This document shows, in pieces, positions 37,839 to 48,313 of a stretch of 64,000 nt of DNA. A program made the position numbers and the translations under genes. Origin of the DNA: Chloropicon primus. Taxonomy: Eukaryota; Chlorophyta; Chloropicophyceae; Chloropicales; Chloropicaceae. The stretch is taken from positions 434,001 to 498,000 of the forward strand of contig CP060762.1 in the NCBI GenBank assembly GCA_023205875.1, written 5' to 3'. How positions within the stretch are numbered: position 1 is the first letter of the stretch; each line of letters opens with the position of its first letter. The notes under the pieces were generated by a model. It saw only the letters and a list, made by a program, of their open reading frames with translations. It made no database searches and was not told where the DNA came from.

Positions 37839-38795
37839 ATGACGAGGGTTGGGACCAAGATGGCCAACTTGGGCCAGTGCTTCGCCTTCAGCCTTTGCTT
37901 GATAGGTTTGGCTGCCTTGATGGGTGCAGAGTTGGGCGAGGCGCAGGTGCCTGTCACCGGTGGTGGTGCTGAGCTCGTCGGAGGAGAGAAATCTTGCGTG
38001 TGGAAGTCAAAATCTGGGAAGACTTTCGACTTGAACGATCTTTCGTCGCCCTCGGGACACTATGCCACTGATTGGGTGAAGGGAAGCATCTACTTCGACA
38101 AGTATTACTTTCAGCTTTGCGGCCAGATGCACTTCGCTGGACAGAACGGGCCATACACCGAGTGCAATTCCACCCTCGGTTGTCCAACAAGCTGCTCTGG
38201 TGGTGCCAACAGCTGCGGGAACTCTTGCTCTGCTTTGCAACTTCAGAACGATCCACGTTCTTACATGTTTAGTTACACCTACTGCCATACCCTTGGCCAG
38301 GCTAGGAACGGGCTCACTTCCTTCCAGCTGCTCGATGAGGTGAAGCCATCCAAGGGAGTCAAGTACGTGATGAACGGCGGTGACTCTTGTGGAACCAATG
38401 GGCAAATTGTGAACCACACCTTCACGGTGAACATAGTTTGTGACAAGAAGGTCAAGAAACTTCCATCGACGTTCACGGTAAGCACTGTGAACGATTGCGC
38501 GTATGAGACGACGATCTCACACAGATCCGGTTGCCCCAAGTCCGGTGGAGCAAGCGGTGGCCTCACGTTCGGTGGCGTGTTTTTGATCACGTTCTTCTGC
38601 GGGGGCTTCACGTACTTTGTCGGCTTCTTCGCTTACAACATGAAGTTTGCTCAGCTTGTTGGCATGGACGCGATCCCGCACAAGGACTTTTGGATGGAGC
38701 TGCCAGGATTGGCCAAGGACGGCGTCTTCTTCACCTGGGAGAAGATTCAGGAGCTCGTCTCCAAGACGAGGGCGGCGTACACGACCTTGAGGTAA
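37839..38795 (+). CDS. Mannose-6-phosphate-receptor-like (MRH-domain) membrane protein
   Basis: A 318-residue type I membrane protein, probably a Golgi/endosome cargo receptor. A signal peptide covers residues 1 to about 35. The lumenal part is cysteine-rich, with a CxxxC-type stretch near ECNSTLGCPTSCSGGANSC and an MRH-type ending YVMNGGDSCGTNGQIVNHTF, then TVNIVCDKK. One membrane helix follows (GGVFLITFFCGGFTYFVGFF) and a ~50-residue cytosolic tail. The tail segment IPHKDFWMELPGLAKDGVFF resembles the tail of the animal cation-dependent M6P receptor (IPHLAFWQDLGNLVADG by memory). Yeast Mrl1 and Atg27 are other members of the superfamily. Whether mannose-6-phosphate is bound cannot be said. 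It converges on the sialidase gene with 96 bp between. Confidence 0.82.
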   Translation: MTRVGTKMANLGQCFAFSLCLIGLAALMGAELGEAQVPVTGGGAELVGGEKSCVWKSKSGKTFDLNDLSSPSGHYATDWVKGSIYFDKYYFQLCGQMHFAGQNGPYTECNSTLGCPTSCSGGANSCGNSCSALQLQNDPRSYMFSYTYCHTLGQARNGLTSFQLLDEVKPSKGVKYVMNGGDSCGTNGQIVNHTFTVNIVCDKKVKKLPSTFTVSTVNDCAYETTISHRSGCPKSGGASGGLTFGGVFLITFFCGGFTYFVGFFAYNMKFAQLVGMDAIPHKDFWMELPGLAKDGVFFTWEKIQELVSKTRAAYTTLR

Positions 38796-38891
38796 AATAG
38801 TTTTCTTTTTCAGGTGCTTTGAGGGTACAAAGTGTAAAGCAACGCTTTGAAGTATACATTATCGTTCTCTAGTGCCACTCCCAGGTCACGC

Positions 38892-40566
38892 CTAATACTT
38901 TAACAGCCTTTGAACGCTGAGCTTTGCTGTCTTCATGCCGACCGATTCGAGGACACCGCTCTGCTTCGACATCACCGAGTAGATCACGAACAAGTCGTCG
39001 CCCACGATCTGCATTGTCGGGTACGCGAACTGCAACTCCGGATCCGTCTCCAGGTGAGCCACCGTCGTCCAGAAGACGCCCCCGTCTTTGGAAACGGCGA
39101 GCGATAGCGGAGTCCGCTTCATCGACGAATGATTGTACGTAGCGAGAACGTTCCCGTTGGGCAGCTCCAGGATGCACATCTTGCTGTTTGGGTTCGGCAA
39201 GTATGTCCTCACGGGATCCGTCCAAGTGCGCCCCATGTCACGGGAGTACCCTCTGTAAGCCTGACCCGCTTTCGTCCGAAACATTTGAAGGAGAACCCCG
39301 TGCTTCTGCACCTCCGCGATCGAGCTCTCGATGAGCCAAGTGTCCTTGTTGCTGACCTCTCCGCTGGTGTGCCAGCTCAACCCCTGGTTTTCCGTGTAGA
39401 CCACGCTCGCCGAGCCATTAACCCACTGGCTTCTAGGCAAGCCGGACCTGATCACGGGGCAGGTCCTTCCCGGCTCCCTCCAGTACGGCAGCAGCCACGC
39501 TCCGTTGGAAAGGACAGTGAGCTTGTTGGCGATGACTTTGGGCACCCCGTAAGGTTGCCCAGAACGAGAATTGGCCTTGTCTTCAAGAAGGCCACCCGAC
39601 CCTTCGCCTTCCGAGGACTCGCTGACCTTGCTCTCGCCCGCACCCGCCCCTGTCGTTGCGGGCTCTTGCTCCTCGTACGCCAAGAGCTTCTGGGGGAAGG
39701 TCCAAGAGCTCCCGTTGTTATCGCTCGAAACGAAGAAGACATCCCCACCTGGAGAGAAAGAGAGAGGAGAAACGTGTAACGCGTGGTGTGGCCGTTAGCG
39801 CCCAGTGGGCTCTGAACAAGCTGGATCTTTCGCCCCCTCCTGCATTACCTGGAGAGTGCCTCATTACTCCCTTGGACTTGTCAAAGTACTCGCAGAACTT
39901 GGTCGACTTGCTGTAGAAGAGAAAGATTCTGTCCTCGCTCCTGTGCGCGACGGGGCTCCAGATGGGCAGCTTCCGGTTCGAGCTTATCAGCGTCTGAGGG
40001 TGATTCCAAGTCGCCCCGTGGTCATCGCTGACCGACCAATAGATGCTCTGATCGAAGACGCCCTCGAACCTGCTCTCGGAGGACTGGAAGAAAGCGGCCA
40101 CAGAACCATTCGGCAGCTGCTCCAGCATCCCCATGTGCATGTACCGCAACCTCGAGACCCTCGAGTCCCCCCTCGCATTCAGCCTCTTGTAGAACTGGTA
40201 CCCATCCGCTTCGATCTCTTTCTTCTCCGCAGCATCCTCCGCGTCCTTCTCGGGGCCGTTACTCGGCTTGACATAGGACAGGTGGACGAAACTGTAGCTC
40301 ACGTCCGCTTGGGAGTACAAGAGGTACTTGTCCTTCCTCGCCTCGTAAGAGAACGCAAGGGCCGTGCCCAAAGCCGCAACCAGGCACACGGAGGCCAACA
40401 CGACCTTCACCAGGTAACAAAGAATCCCGGAGTGAGGGAACAACCACGAGAGTTGCCCCTTGTTCCGAGAGCTTGTCCTATCTTTCACACCGCCTCGTGA
40501 GCCAGAACGTTTGTGTGGGGTGGACTCCAAGTCCTTTGGGGGAGGAGACACTACGCCCCGTCTCAT
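38892..40566 (-). CDS. Membrane-anchored sialidase-like (BNR/Asp-box) protein
   Basis: Six-bladed beta-propeller of the BNR/sialidase superfamily. The exons in coding order are 39849-40566 and 38892-39748, giving 524 residues. A type II signal anchor at about 49-72 (GILCYLVKVVLASVCLVAAL) follows a basic cytosolic tail. Asp boxes are visible: SVSDDHGATW (about 178-187), VSSDNNGSSW, TENQGLSW, SRDMGRTW and SKDGGVFW, each S/T-x-D-x-G-x-x-W-like. The N-terminal blade has RYMHMGMLEQLPNGSVAAFF. The 100-bp intron (GTAATG...CCAG) rejoins at SPGGDVFF. Similar proteins are annotated as sialidases, but many BNR proteins cleave other sugars. It is within 22 kb of two sialyltransferase-like genes. Confidence 0.82.
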
Positions 40567-40737
40567 GGATATGATTCGATATCTGGCAAGCTACCTTCAG
40601 GACCGACACTTTCGCTCCCTTCTGCCCATGCCTCTTCCCTTCAGGACCAAACAGGATAACGTTATCCTGTCGTGTTGCCAGCAGTCCCCTCCCTCTACGA
40701 ACGTTTCCTTGAGAACGATACGATACCTTCTTTAGGC

Positions 40738-40975
40738 AAGCCAAGATGGTTAGCTGTGAAGCTGGAAGACAACAGCGAACCTCGTTGGGTGACGCACCGC
40801 CCCTTTCGCCCCCTCCACACCTCGGTGTCTCAATACCTTTGGCTTCCTCCAAAACAATCGATATAGGGTTGGTTGGTTGGATGGATGCTCCAGTGTGACT
40901 CTTGTGTGACTGAAAGTTTTCGTGAAGCCAAGATGGGACCAAGGTGGAAGACACCAGTGAACCTCGTTGGATGTT
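40738..40975. repeat. Imperfect tandem duplication, ~187-bp spacing
   Basis: AAGCCAAGATGG followed by GGAAGACA-CAGYGAACCTCGTTGG occurs at 40738-40788 and again at 40925-40971, with several mismatches and small gaps. It lies in the divergent gap between the sialidase and the small charged protein. Confidence 0.6.
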
Positions 40976-41263
40976 GTGATGGTCTTGTCCTCCCACGAGC
41001 CCTCACTTCCTCAAAGATGCGACCTTTGTGCCCATCAGTCCATCCTTTGTCCAATCGGACTCTTTGAGAGAAGTATCCTCCAAGCTCTCTCTCTCTCTCT
41101 CAAAGGTGTGAGGACGAGGACGAAGGCGAGTGAGTCATCGTGTTGCCGCGACTAGGTGACGGGACCCGAGGAAGGTGACCAGGTCTCTGGAACGGAACAA
41201 AACGGAATTCATTTCATTTCATTTCATCTGCATCACTCAAAGGTTGTTGGAGTCTCCTCGACC

Positions 41264-41743
41264 ATGGCGAAGGTTCCGGTGAAGAGAGGTAGCGTGAAGG
41301 CTCGGTCGAGCTTCTTCGAGGGTTTGGTGGAGGACAATACACCGGAGAAGGACAAGAAGGACAAGGAAGAGTCTCCTGCTGACAAAATTGGCAAGCCAAA
41401 GTGGATGCAAGATTTGGCTAGAAGTAAGTCACCACCCCTTTGATGGAATGGGTTCCCGAAACAGTACCACGCCCTTGGCCGTGCTCCTCATCCCTGAACC
41501 GATTGTTAAGTGCTGGCATACTGACTGACCTCGATGACCTGAGCAGAAACGGATGCACACGATGGAGTGGTGGACAAGCAGCTCAAGTCGAAGCTTCGAG
41601 AGCGGAAAATGATCACAGATGGGCGGACACCGAAGAAACTTCCACCGCGAGAGAGCCAGAAGGCAGAGTCACCGGAGCTCGCTGCCATGCTGCAGAAGGC
41701 CAGGGCCAGGGCTGAGGCTGAGGCTGAAGCCGAGGAAAACTAG
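41264..41743 (+). CDS. Small highly charged protein of unknown function
   Basis: Exons 41264-41423 and 41547-41743 encode 118 residues. The first exon reads AKVPVKRGSVKARSSFFEGL, an acidic-lysine run, then PADKIGKPKWMQDLARK. The second is basic (KLRERKMITDGRTPKKLPPR) and ends in an (AE) repeat tail. It is disordered in character with no membrane segment. The 123-bp intron is GTAAGT...GCAG, and the second exon was placed so that the frame with protein-like composition continues. No family recognised; the SFFEGLVE-x-TPE motif may be conserved among related algae. Confidence 0.6.
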
Positions 41744-42000
41744 GAGAGGAGTGCCGGAGTCGAGTCAAGAACGAAGAAGTCTCTTGAGGAGCACACGGGG
41801 CTTGAAGTAACTATTCTTGATTTAAAAGATAATACAGATACAACTTACTTTCCAAGACCTTCCAAGCAGCTTCACCTCGAAAGTAAGAGATGACCTTGTT
41901 ACTCGGAAGTGGCTTTCTGTCCAGGTTTTGGCTACGTCCATTCTTTGTCCTCCAGCAGGCTAGCCACCTCTCCTTCCTTCTCCCTCCCTCGAGCGCTGCG

Positions 42001-42035
<35 letters not shown>

Positions 42036-42078
42036 AGTTACACTGCTGTCCAAAGTCACTAGGAGGTCACTAGGAGGA
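41744..42078. other. Convergent intergenic region
   Basis: A 335-bp gap between two stops. It contains a (CT)n run at 42005-42031 and a GGAGGTCACTAGGAGG duplication at 42056-42077. No gene is seen. Confidence 0.4.
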
Positions 42079-43641
42079 TCAGAATCCCATCGAGTGCATC
42101 TCAAGCTCCCTCTTCGCTTTCAGGAACAAGGCAGCGGAGCACAGCCTGGCGTTGGAGTCTCGGGTGGCGTAATCGACCACGGTGTTGAACTTTTCTTGGT
42201 CACCCTGGACGCACTGGCCGAAAAGCTCGAAGAGTTCCTCAGGCTCCCTCAAGCAGAGGTACTCTTCCTCCTCGATCCCCCCGTTCATCGCGTCGGATGG
42301 GTAGATCAGAGAAAACGCGCCGAGCTCGTTGCCGTAGTTCTGGTTATCCGCGACGGACTTGACTTTGGGGGCGTTGAGGTCCGTCCTGATGGACGGGGCT
42401 CCGAAAACTCTGTCTGCATCCTTGGATTCGTTCCTGAAGCCCGACCGCAAGGACTTTCCCAGGTCAGGGTCAGGGTTCTGGTCGTCCATGGAATAGTCGC
42501 CGCAAATCAGTTGCTGCACGCCCCACTCTTCCACCCTTCTGCTCGGGACACCAAAGATGTGGTCGCTTCCGACGCCGACCCTGTTCCTCTGCCCAAGGTT
42601 CTTCGACTGGCCAAGCGTCTGAGTGTTCGCCAGCTTGAAGTCGGAGACGGCCCTTGGGATCAGCTTGGTGTTCTGCTCGATGTTTTGGGTCAGCGCCTTT
42701 GCGACGCCGTTGTGATAAGGCTGTTTCTCCGTGATGCCGAACACGTGGGCATCCGGCTTGAAGCCCGCGGCGTCCCAGTTGTAACCTCTTCTCCTCTGCT
42801 CACCCGGCGCGTAGTTTCCGTGCGTCCTCACGTACAGGTCGTGGAGATTCGACTCGGAGCCTTCGCCCTCCGTGCCTTCGGCGGCGGTGGCGGCGGTGTT
42901 CTCGTCCAGCTCCGTCCCGACGGGATAGATCAAACTTTTGGCTTCGGGGTTCTTGTCCTTGAACTTGGCATCAATCTTCGATCCAAACGTTGAGATGCTC
43001 TCGGGAATGATGTGGCCCCTGACCATGGACTTTCCGAGAGGATCGCGCTTGGCGCTCTCGTACACCTGCTCCCTCTGCTCCCTCTCCCATCTCATCAGGT
43101 CTGAAGTCGGGTAAGACTTCATCACTTGGTGCACGCTCTCGGGACGCTCGCCGATCGTGTTCGCGACATAACCAAAAGGACCATCCTTGACGACATCGTC
43201 CGCCAAACCGTAGTGCTTGACGATCTTGCCAGGCTCGTGGATAGTGCTTTGTCTGTACTTCTTTATTTCCGGCGGAGTCGAGGGCCTTTCGCCCATCGAG
43301 AGACAGAACTGAGCTCCCTCGTTGCTCACATCGTTCGTTTTGCCAGCCTAAATGTAATTGTAATGAATGAGAGAGAAGCCGAAGAGAGCAAGGGGCAAAG
43401 AGGTCAGTTGTTGTCCCAAACCAATGAACTGGAGCCTTCCAGTGTTGTCGTGGGCCAAGTCCTAGAGTTGTCAAGTCCAACACCCCACCCCTCACCCCCC
43501 AAGAAGCGGAGAGAGAGACAGAGAGAGAGAGACAGAGAGACATGGGAGGCCTTCCCACTTTTCACGTACCGGTCTGATGTGTGGCGAGGTGTCGTTCAGG
43601 GTGAACGTCCCTTTCTTTCCAAGCTGAGAGGCACCTGTCAT
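42079..43641 (-). CDS. EFHB/CFAP21-like ciliary protein
   Basis: Exons in coding order are 43570-43641 and 42079-43347, giving 446 residues. EFHB (CFAP21) is an inner-junction microtubule protein of cilia. Matching features are an N-terminal MGERPSTPPEIKKYR motif, GKIVKHYGLADDVVKDGPFG, the repeated FG-x3-R motifs (VFGITEKQPYHNGVAKALTQ; HIFGVPSRR; VFGAPSIRTDLNAP), and NQNYGNELGAFSLIYPSDAM. The C-terminal ~60 residues, where animal EFHB has EF-hands, lack a recognisable D-x-D-x-D-G loop. The first exon supplies the only ATG (MTGASQLGKKGTFTLNDTSP). The intron is 222 bp and contains a GA/CA-rich tract. Assignment rests on the TPP motif and the FG-x3-R repeats. Confidence 0.75.
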
Positions 43642-44867
43642 ACTGCTAGCTGTATCCACCTTGCTTCTCCAGTTGTGAAGTTGGGACAAGACTTGACGCC
43701 CAACCAATCAAAATATTTCCACCTTGGAGTCAAAAGCTGTGATCCTTGCAATGATTGGCCTGCGCCAAACACTCGCACTCGTCGCTCCAGCTCTTCCCTA
43801 TTGTCCCAACAAAGAACAACCCAAACTTTTGAATTAGTCACTCTCTACGTTCTCAAACCTGTGGCCACTCCAGACAAAAGTGGTCTCTTTCGAAAGGTCG
43901 CGATATGAGGAGTCTCCCTCCACCATCCAAACTCCCTGAGACCCTTCCCTCTCCCCTCCAGGGTCCGCCAAAGTCTTACCTTGCTCTAGAGCGTCTCCCT
44001 TGGTCGCTCGGTCGCTTCCCTTGGTCTCTCCCCCTCCAACGCGTCTTTCAAATCAACACGGAAAACCTAAAGAGGAGGACAAACCTTTTTGTCGTAAGGG
44101 TCAAAGACACTTTACACTGAACTTACCTTGGACTTTACTTAAGGCAATATCCCGTGTGATAGTGTACACGTATTTATACATATTCCTTCTGTGACGTTAC
44201 TCGGGAAATCTTGACCAGCGCGAGGAGAGCAGAAACAGAAACTCATTGAGGAGAGTGACCCAAGGTGCGACCTTGGAAGGCTTTAGGCGTCCGGAGAGGG
44301 TCAGAGACGTAAGGTGGTCGGCCTGGGACGAGGCATTGTCGAAGCAGCTTCCCAAGATTGACATCTTGGCTCTCCGTTTGCGGCCAGAAGGTGAGGAATA
44401 CCGTGCCCTTTTTACAATATTCCCAAGGGCGAGGGAGTGACCCAAGGTGCGACCTTGGAAGGCTTTAGGCGTCCGGAGAGGGTCAGAGACGTAAGGTGGT
44501 CGGCCTGGGACGAGGCATTGTCGAAGCAGCTTCCCAAGATTGACATCTTGGCTCTCAGCTCACTCGCTTTGCGAAGGACTGAAGGAGGGAACCTCCACTG
44601 AAGGGAAGGCAGGAGGAGAAGCAGAGACTCGAGAGGCAGGGGGGCACCGCACGTGTGGAAGTTAGTTGTGCCAAGAAAGGGACACAGGGTCTCGCTGGAT
44701 TAGCGAATAGTCGTCCTCGGAAGCAAACTCGCTGGACCGGCACAAGGGCGGGCTTTGCGTGTGTGCGTTGCGTAGCTCGTGCTCTCGGTCGTTGTGTGAA
44801 CGGGTCGGCTTTGCTGGAGCCCACGGAGTTGCAGCTGCTCGGGTTTGGTCAGGCACAAGGAAGAGTC
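43642..44867. other. Divergent intergenic region (EFHB-like / C1a-32-like)
   Basis: 1.2 kb between two ciliary genes transcribed away from each other. It holds an exact 122-bp duplication (44253-44374 and 44435-44556) and a TTTCGAAAGGTCGCGATATG stretch at 43887-43906 that resembles the promoter box. An in-frame extension upstream of the C1a-32 ATG is open but lacks an ATG. A shared promoter for two flagellar genes is plausible. Confidence 0.5.
44253..44556. repeat. Exact 122-bp duplication, 182-bp spacing
   Basis: The block starting GAGTGACCCAAGGTGCGACC and ending GACATCTTGGCTCTC occurs at 44253-44374 and 44435-44556 with no mismatch that I can find, separated by 60 bp of unrelated sequence. 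It lies in the divergent gap between two ciliary genes. Confidence 0.93.
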
Positions 44868-45677
44868 ATGGCGGAAGAGCCGGCAGATGTACCTGTACCG
44901 CAGGAGGAGGAGGGGGGGGAGGAGCAGACCCAGGCGCCTGAGCCGACGCTTGACCTCGAAGCGATAGAGGAGTTTTACAAGGAGAGCCTTGGGACGAGCC
45001 AAGCGGTGGACTTCATAGCAAGCAAGCTCGAGTTCACGGAATACACGACGAACGTCAAGGAGTCCATTGAGGCGGAGACTTACGAGCAGATGCTTTCGTA
45101 CTCGAAGAACTGCGGCCTGAGCGTGGAGCAGACTTCTGGTTTCATAGGGTTGTTCACAAGAGTCGTGAAGGCGCTCAAGGAGGGCAAGTCCAAGGAGGAG
45201 ACGGAGAAGCTCTCCAAGGAAGCTCTCACGGGCATGTGCGAGACCATCCCCAACTTCAACGCCAACATTGTGAAGTTCATGCTGGACTTCCTGGCCCAGA
45301 CCGTGTTCCAGCACTACAACTTGTATTCTTATGTGTATCAGCTGCCACAGAGGGAACAGGACCTCGTGAACGTGACGCTGGAGGTGGAGACCGCGAGGGT
45401 GCCTCCCCTGAGTCACGGAGAGCTAGAGGTCGAGGAGGAGGAGCCGGAGAAGGCCACGGAGGATCCCCTCAAGGAAGGCGCGGAGGAGGGAGAGGAAGGG
45501 GAGCCCGTCGAAGGGGACGAGGAGCAGCCGGAGGACCAGGAGGAGCCACCCGTGAACGTCATCATCGAGAGCGAGATTGCGAGAAGGGTCGAGCTGCTCA
45601 AGGAAAAGATGCAGGCGGAGTACGCGGAGAGGGAGCAGAAACTTCTGCAAAAACTTGAGGAAATTCAGTCGAACTGA
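44868..45677 (+). CDS. C1a-32/CFAP119-type central-pair protein
   Basis: A 269-residue ciliary protein related to flagellar C1a complex subunit C1a-32 and human CFAP119 (CCDC189), part of the central apparatus. After an acidic N terminus, the C1a-32 domain covers about residues 25-180: LEAIEEFYKESLGTSQAVDF, EYTTNVKESIEAETYEQMLS, and NFNANIVKFMLDFLAQTVFQ followed by HYNLYSYVY. A Glu/Pro-rich linker leads to a C-terminal coiled coil (VELLKEKMQAEYAEREQKLL). ATG 44868 is the first in frame. Only 107 bp separates its stop from that of the Hsp90 gene. Confidence 0.85.
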   Translation: MAEEPADVPVPQEEEGGEEQTQAPEPTLDLEAIEEFYKESLGTSQAVDFIASKLEFTEYTTNVKESIEAETYEQMLSYSKNCGLSVEQTSGFIGLFTRVVKALKEGKSKEETEKLSKEALTGMCETIPNFNANIVKFMLDFLAQTVFQHYNLYSYVYQLPQREQDLVNVTLEVETARVPPLSHGELEVEEEEPEKATEDPLKEGAEEGEEGEPVEGDEEQPEDQEEPPVNVIIESEIARRVELLKEKMQAEYAEREQKLLQKLEEIQSN

Positions 45678-45784
45678 ACAAGTACACACACATATATTCT
45701 TCTACTACACTACCACTGAAAACAGGCAAACCACTACAAGAAAAAAGAAAGAAAAAAACTTTCTCGATTCACCGGCGTCTCTCA

Positions 45785-48196
45785 TCACTTCCAGGGATCG
45801 TCCTTGCCCTCCGAGTTTTCGTCGCCCACCACTTCGGCTTCCACTTTTTGCGATGCCCCCGACGACGACGATGCTCCCGCGCTACTCTTGGAGGCGGCCT
45901 CGATCATCTCGAACACCCTGGAGGCGTAGTCCCTGGGGGACTCGATGTTGAAGCCGCTCGTCAAGAGAGCGGTCTCGTACATGAGGGCGACCATGCTGGA
46001 AGCGTTGGAGTCCGGCGCGGATCCTCCGCCGCAGGAGCCCTTCAAGCTCTTGATGATTTGGTGGTTCGGATTGATCTCCAGAATTTTCTTTCCCCTCATG
46101 TACTCCATCGCCCGGTTGTCCCCCATGGCCTGGGCCTTCATGATCTTCTCCATGTTCGCACTCCAGCCGCCCTTGGAGGTCACAAGGATGCAGGGGCTGT
46201 CCGTCATCCTTTTGCTGACGACGACTTTCTCGACCTTGGCGCCCAAAACTTCCTTCATCCAGCTTGTCAGGTCAGAGAACTCCTTCTCCGCCTCCTCGGA
46301 GCTCTTCTTCTCCTCCTCCGTCTCCTCGTCCAAGACCAAGTCTTCCTTTGTGACGTCAATCAAGTCGTAGTCCTTGAACTTGGCCAAGTTGGCGATGCAC
46401 ACCTCGTCGATGGGCTCGATCAGGTACAAGATCTCCATGTCCCTCTTCAAGAGGTCCTCCACGAAAGGCGAGGTCGCGGCAATGTCCTTGGTCTCAGCAG
46501 CGATGTAGTAGATGGCCTTCTGGTTCTCTTTCATTCTGCCAACGTAGTCCTCGAGGCTGGTGAGCCCTTCCTCGCTCTTGCTGGAGACGAACAGGAGAAG
46601 GTTGCTGAGGCTCTCCCTGTTGTCCTGGTCCTCGATAACTCCGAGCTTCAAGTTCCTTCCGAAGGCGTCCCAGAACGTGTCGTAGTCCTTCGAGTCCTCC
46701 CTCTTCTTGATGTCCTTCAGGGTGTCCAAGGTGCGCTTCACGAGCTGCTTCCTCATGATCCTCGACACGCGAGACTGCTGCAAAATTTCTCTGGAGACGT
46801 TCAGAGGCAAGTCCTTCGAGTCGATCACGCCCTTGACGAAGCTGAGGTACCGAGGCAAGAAGCTCTCGTCGAACTTATCGCTGATGAAGACCTTGTTCAC
46901 GTAGAGCCTGATGTTCCTGGCGTCCTGCATCTCTTGCATGTCGAAGGGGGCCATGCCAGGAATGTAGACGATCCCGCTGAACTCGTACGTTCCCTCCACG
47001 TTGAAGTGGTTGTAAGCCAGTGGGTCCATGAACTCCTTGAAAGTCGTCTTGAAGAACCCGTCGTACTCCTCCTTCTCCACCTCGCTTGGCCTCTGCAGCC
47101 ACAGGGGCTTGTTCTCGTTCTGCAAGGTCCAGTCCCACACCGTGTCGTACTCCGTCTTCATCACCGGCTCCATGTCCTCCGTGCTCTCGCTCTTCTCCTC
47201 GAGCTCCTTCTTCTTCTTCTCCGTCGCCTCATCGTCCACGACCTGCTTCGTCACGCTCTTGGTGGTCCACAGCTGGATGGGGAACCCAATGAACTCCGAG
47301 TACTGCCTGATCAAATCCCTGATCTTCATGTGGTCGGCGTACTCCTTGGTGTCCTCCTTGAGGAACAGGGTGATCTTGGTTCCCCTCGCGAAGCTCTCCG
47401 ATTCGGCATCCTCCACGACGGTGTAGGACGTGCTCCCGACCGCGGATTCCCAAACCCACTGCTTGTCGTCGTCCTTGCTCCTCGTCTGAACCTTGACCTT
47501 GTCCGCCACGAGGAAGGAGGAGTAGAAGCCGACCCCGAACTGACCGATGAGGCTGGCGTCCCCCGCCGCGGCATCCTGAGACTGCTTCATCGCCTCCATG
47601 AACTTGGCCGTCCCGGACCTCGCGATAGTTCCCAGGCTCTCCAGCAGCTCCGCCTTGGTCATCCCTATCCCGGTATCTTGGATGACGATGGTGTTGGCCT
47701 CCGTGTCGCACTTCACCTCTATCTTGAGCTCCTCGTTGCCGCCGAGGGCTTCGGGGTCCTTGATGCTCATGAACCTCACCTTGTCCAGGGCATCGCTCGC
47801 GTTACTGATCAGCTCCCTGAGGAACACGTCCTTGTTCGAGTACAGAGAGTTCACGATGAGGTCCATCAGGCGCGAGGTCTCCGCCTGATACTCGAAAGTC
47901 TCCCCGCTCGAGGGCGCATCCGTCGATGCCGCCGCGCGTGGTATCAGCACACCCATCCTCTGAGCCATCATCCCCGCACCTCTAGCCAACGTCATTGGCC
48001 TCGTGGCCTCGTGCACCAGCCTCTGACTCTGCTGCAGGTACCTCCCTGGCCTCCAACCACCAGGGACTTGATTCTGCCTCCACTTGGCCGCAGTCGAGGG
48101 CCTCATCACTTGGCGCGTCATCTTGGTCAACATCTTCGTAAGCAGGCGCGACGAGAGGACCCTCTCGCTCATGCAAATCTCTCGAGACTCTGCCAT
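45785..48196 (-). CDS. Organellar Hsp90 (plastid HSP90C / mitochondrial type)
   Basis: An ATP-driven chaperone of 803 residues, single exon. Residues 1 to about 95 form a basic presequence. The GHKL ATPase domain has FLRELISNASDALDKVRF, DTGIGMTKAELLESLGTIA and IGQFGVGFYSSFLVADKV. The middle domain has the catalytic-loop region PLNVSREILQQSRVSRIMRK, and the C-terminal dimerisation domain includes WSANMEKIMKAQAMG. The protein ends DDPWK, like the DPW ending of plant organellar Hsp90 (HSP90-5 and HSP90-6), and lacks the cytosolic MEEVD and ER KDEL. Plastid and mitochondrial forms cannot be told apart here. Confidence 0.92.
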   Translation of the reverse strand: MAESREICMSERVLSSRLLTKMLTKMTRQVMRPSTAAKWRQNQVPGGWRPGRYLQQSQRLVHEATRPMTLARGAGMMAQRMGVLIPRAAASTDAPSSGETFEYQAETSRLMDLIVNSLYSNKDVFLRELISNASDALDKVRFMSIKDPEALGGNEELKIEVKCDTEANTIVIQDTGIGMTKAELLESLGTIARSGTAKFMEAMKQSQDAAAGDASLIGQFGVGFYSSFLVADKVKVQTRSKDDDKQWVWESAVGSTSYTVVEDAESESFARGTKITLFLKEDTKEYADHMKIRDLIRQYSEFIGFPIQLWTTKSVTKQVVDDEATEKKKKELEEKSESTEDMEPVMKTEYDTVWDWTLQNENKPLWLQRPSEVEKEEYDGFFKTTFKEFMDPLAYNHFNVEGTYEFSGIVYIPGMAPFDMQEMQDARNIRLYVNKVFISDKFDESFLPRYLSFVKGVIDSKDLPLNVSREILQQSRVSRIMRKQLVKRTLDTLKDIKKREDSKDYDTFWDAFGRNLKLGVIEDQDNRESLSNLLLFVSSKSEEGLTSLEDYVGRMKENQKAIYYIAAETKDIAATSPFVEDLLKRDMEILYLIEPIDEVCIANLAKFKDYDLIDVTKEDLVLDEETEEEKKSSEEAEKEFSDLTSWMKEVLGAKVEKVVVSKRMTDSPCILVTSKGGWSANMEKIMKAQAMGDNRAMEYMRGKKILEINPNHQIIKSLKGSCGGGSAPDSNASSMVALMYETALLTSGFNIESPRDYASRVFEMIEAASKSSAGASSSSGASQKVEAEVVGDENSEGKDDPWK

Positions 48197-48278
48197 GACA
48201 AAAACAAAAACAAAAACAAAAACAAGTCAGTCCATCGCTTCATTCAATGTTTTCTCACCACAACATCCTCTCCCTTGG

Positions 48279-48313
48279 GTCAAATGCTTCAAGCGAGGTG
48301 TCTCCGGAAAGAC
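48279..48313 (-). promoter_or_regulatory. CTTTCG-type promoter box upstream of Hsp90
   Basis: On the minus strand GTCTTTCCGGAGACACCTCG is followed by CTTGAAGCATTTGACC. It is intermediate between the GAGCCGTCG and GATACCTCGG variants and lies 85-117 bp before the ATG. No heat-shock-element array was noticed nearby. Confidence 0.55.
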
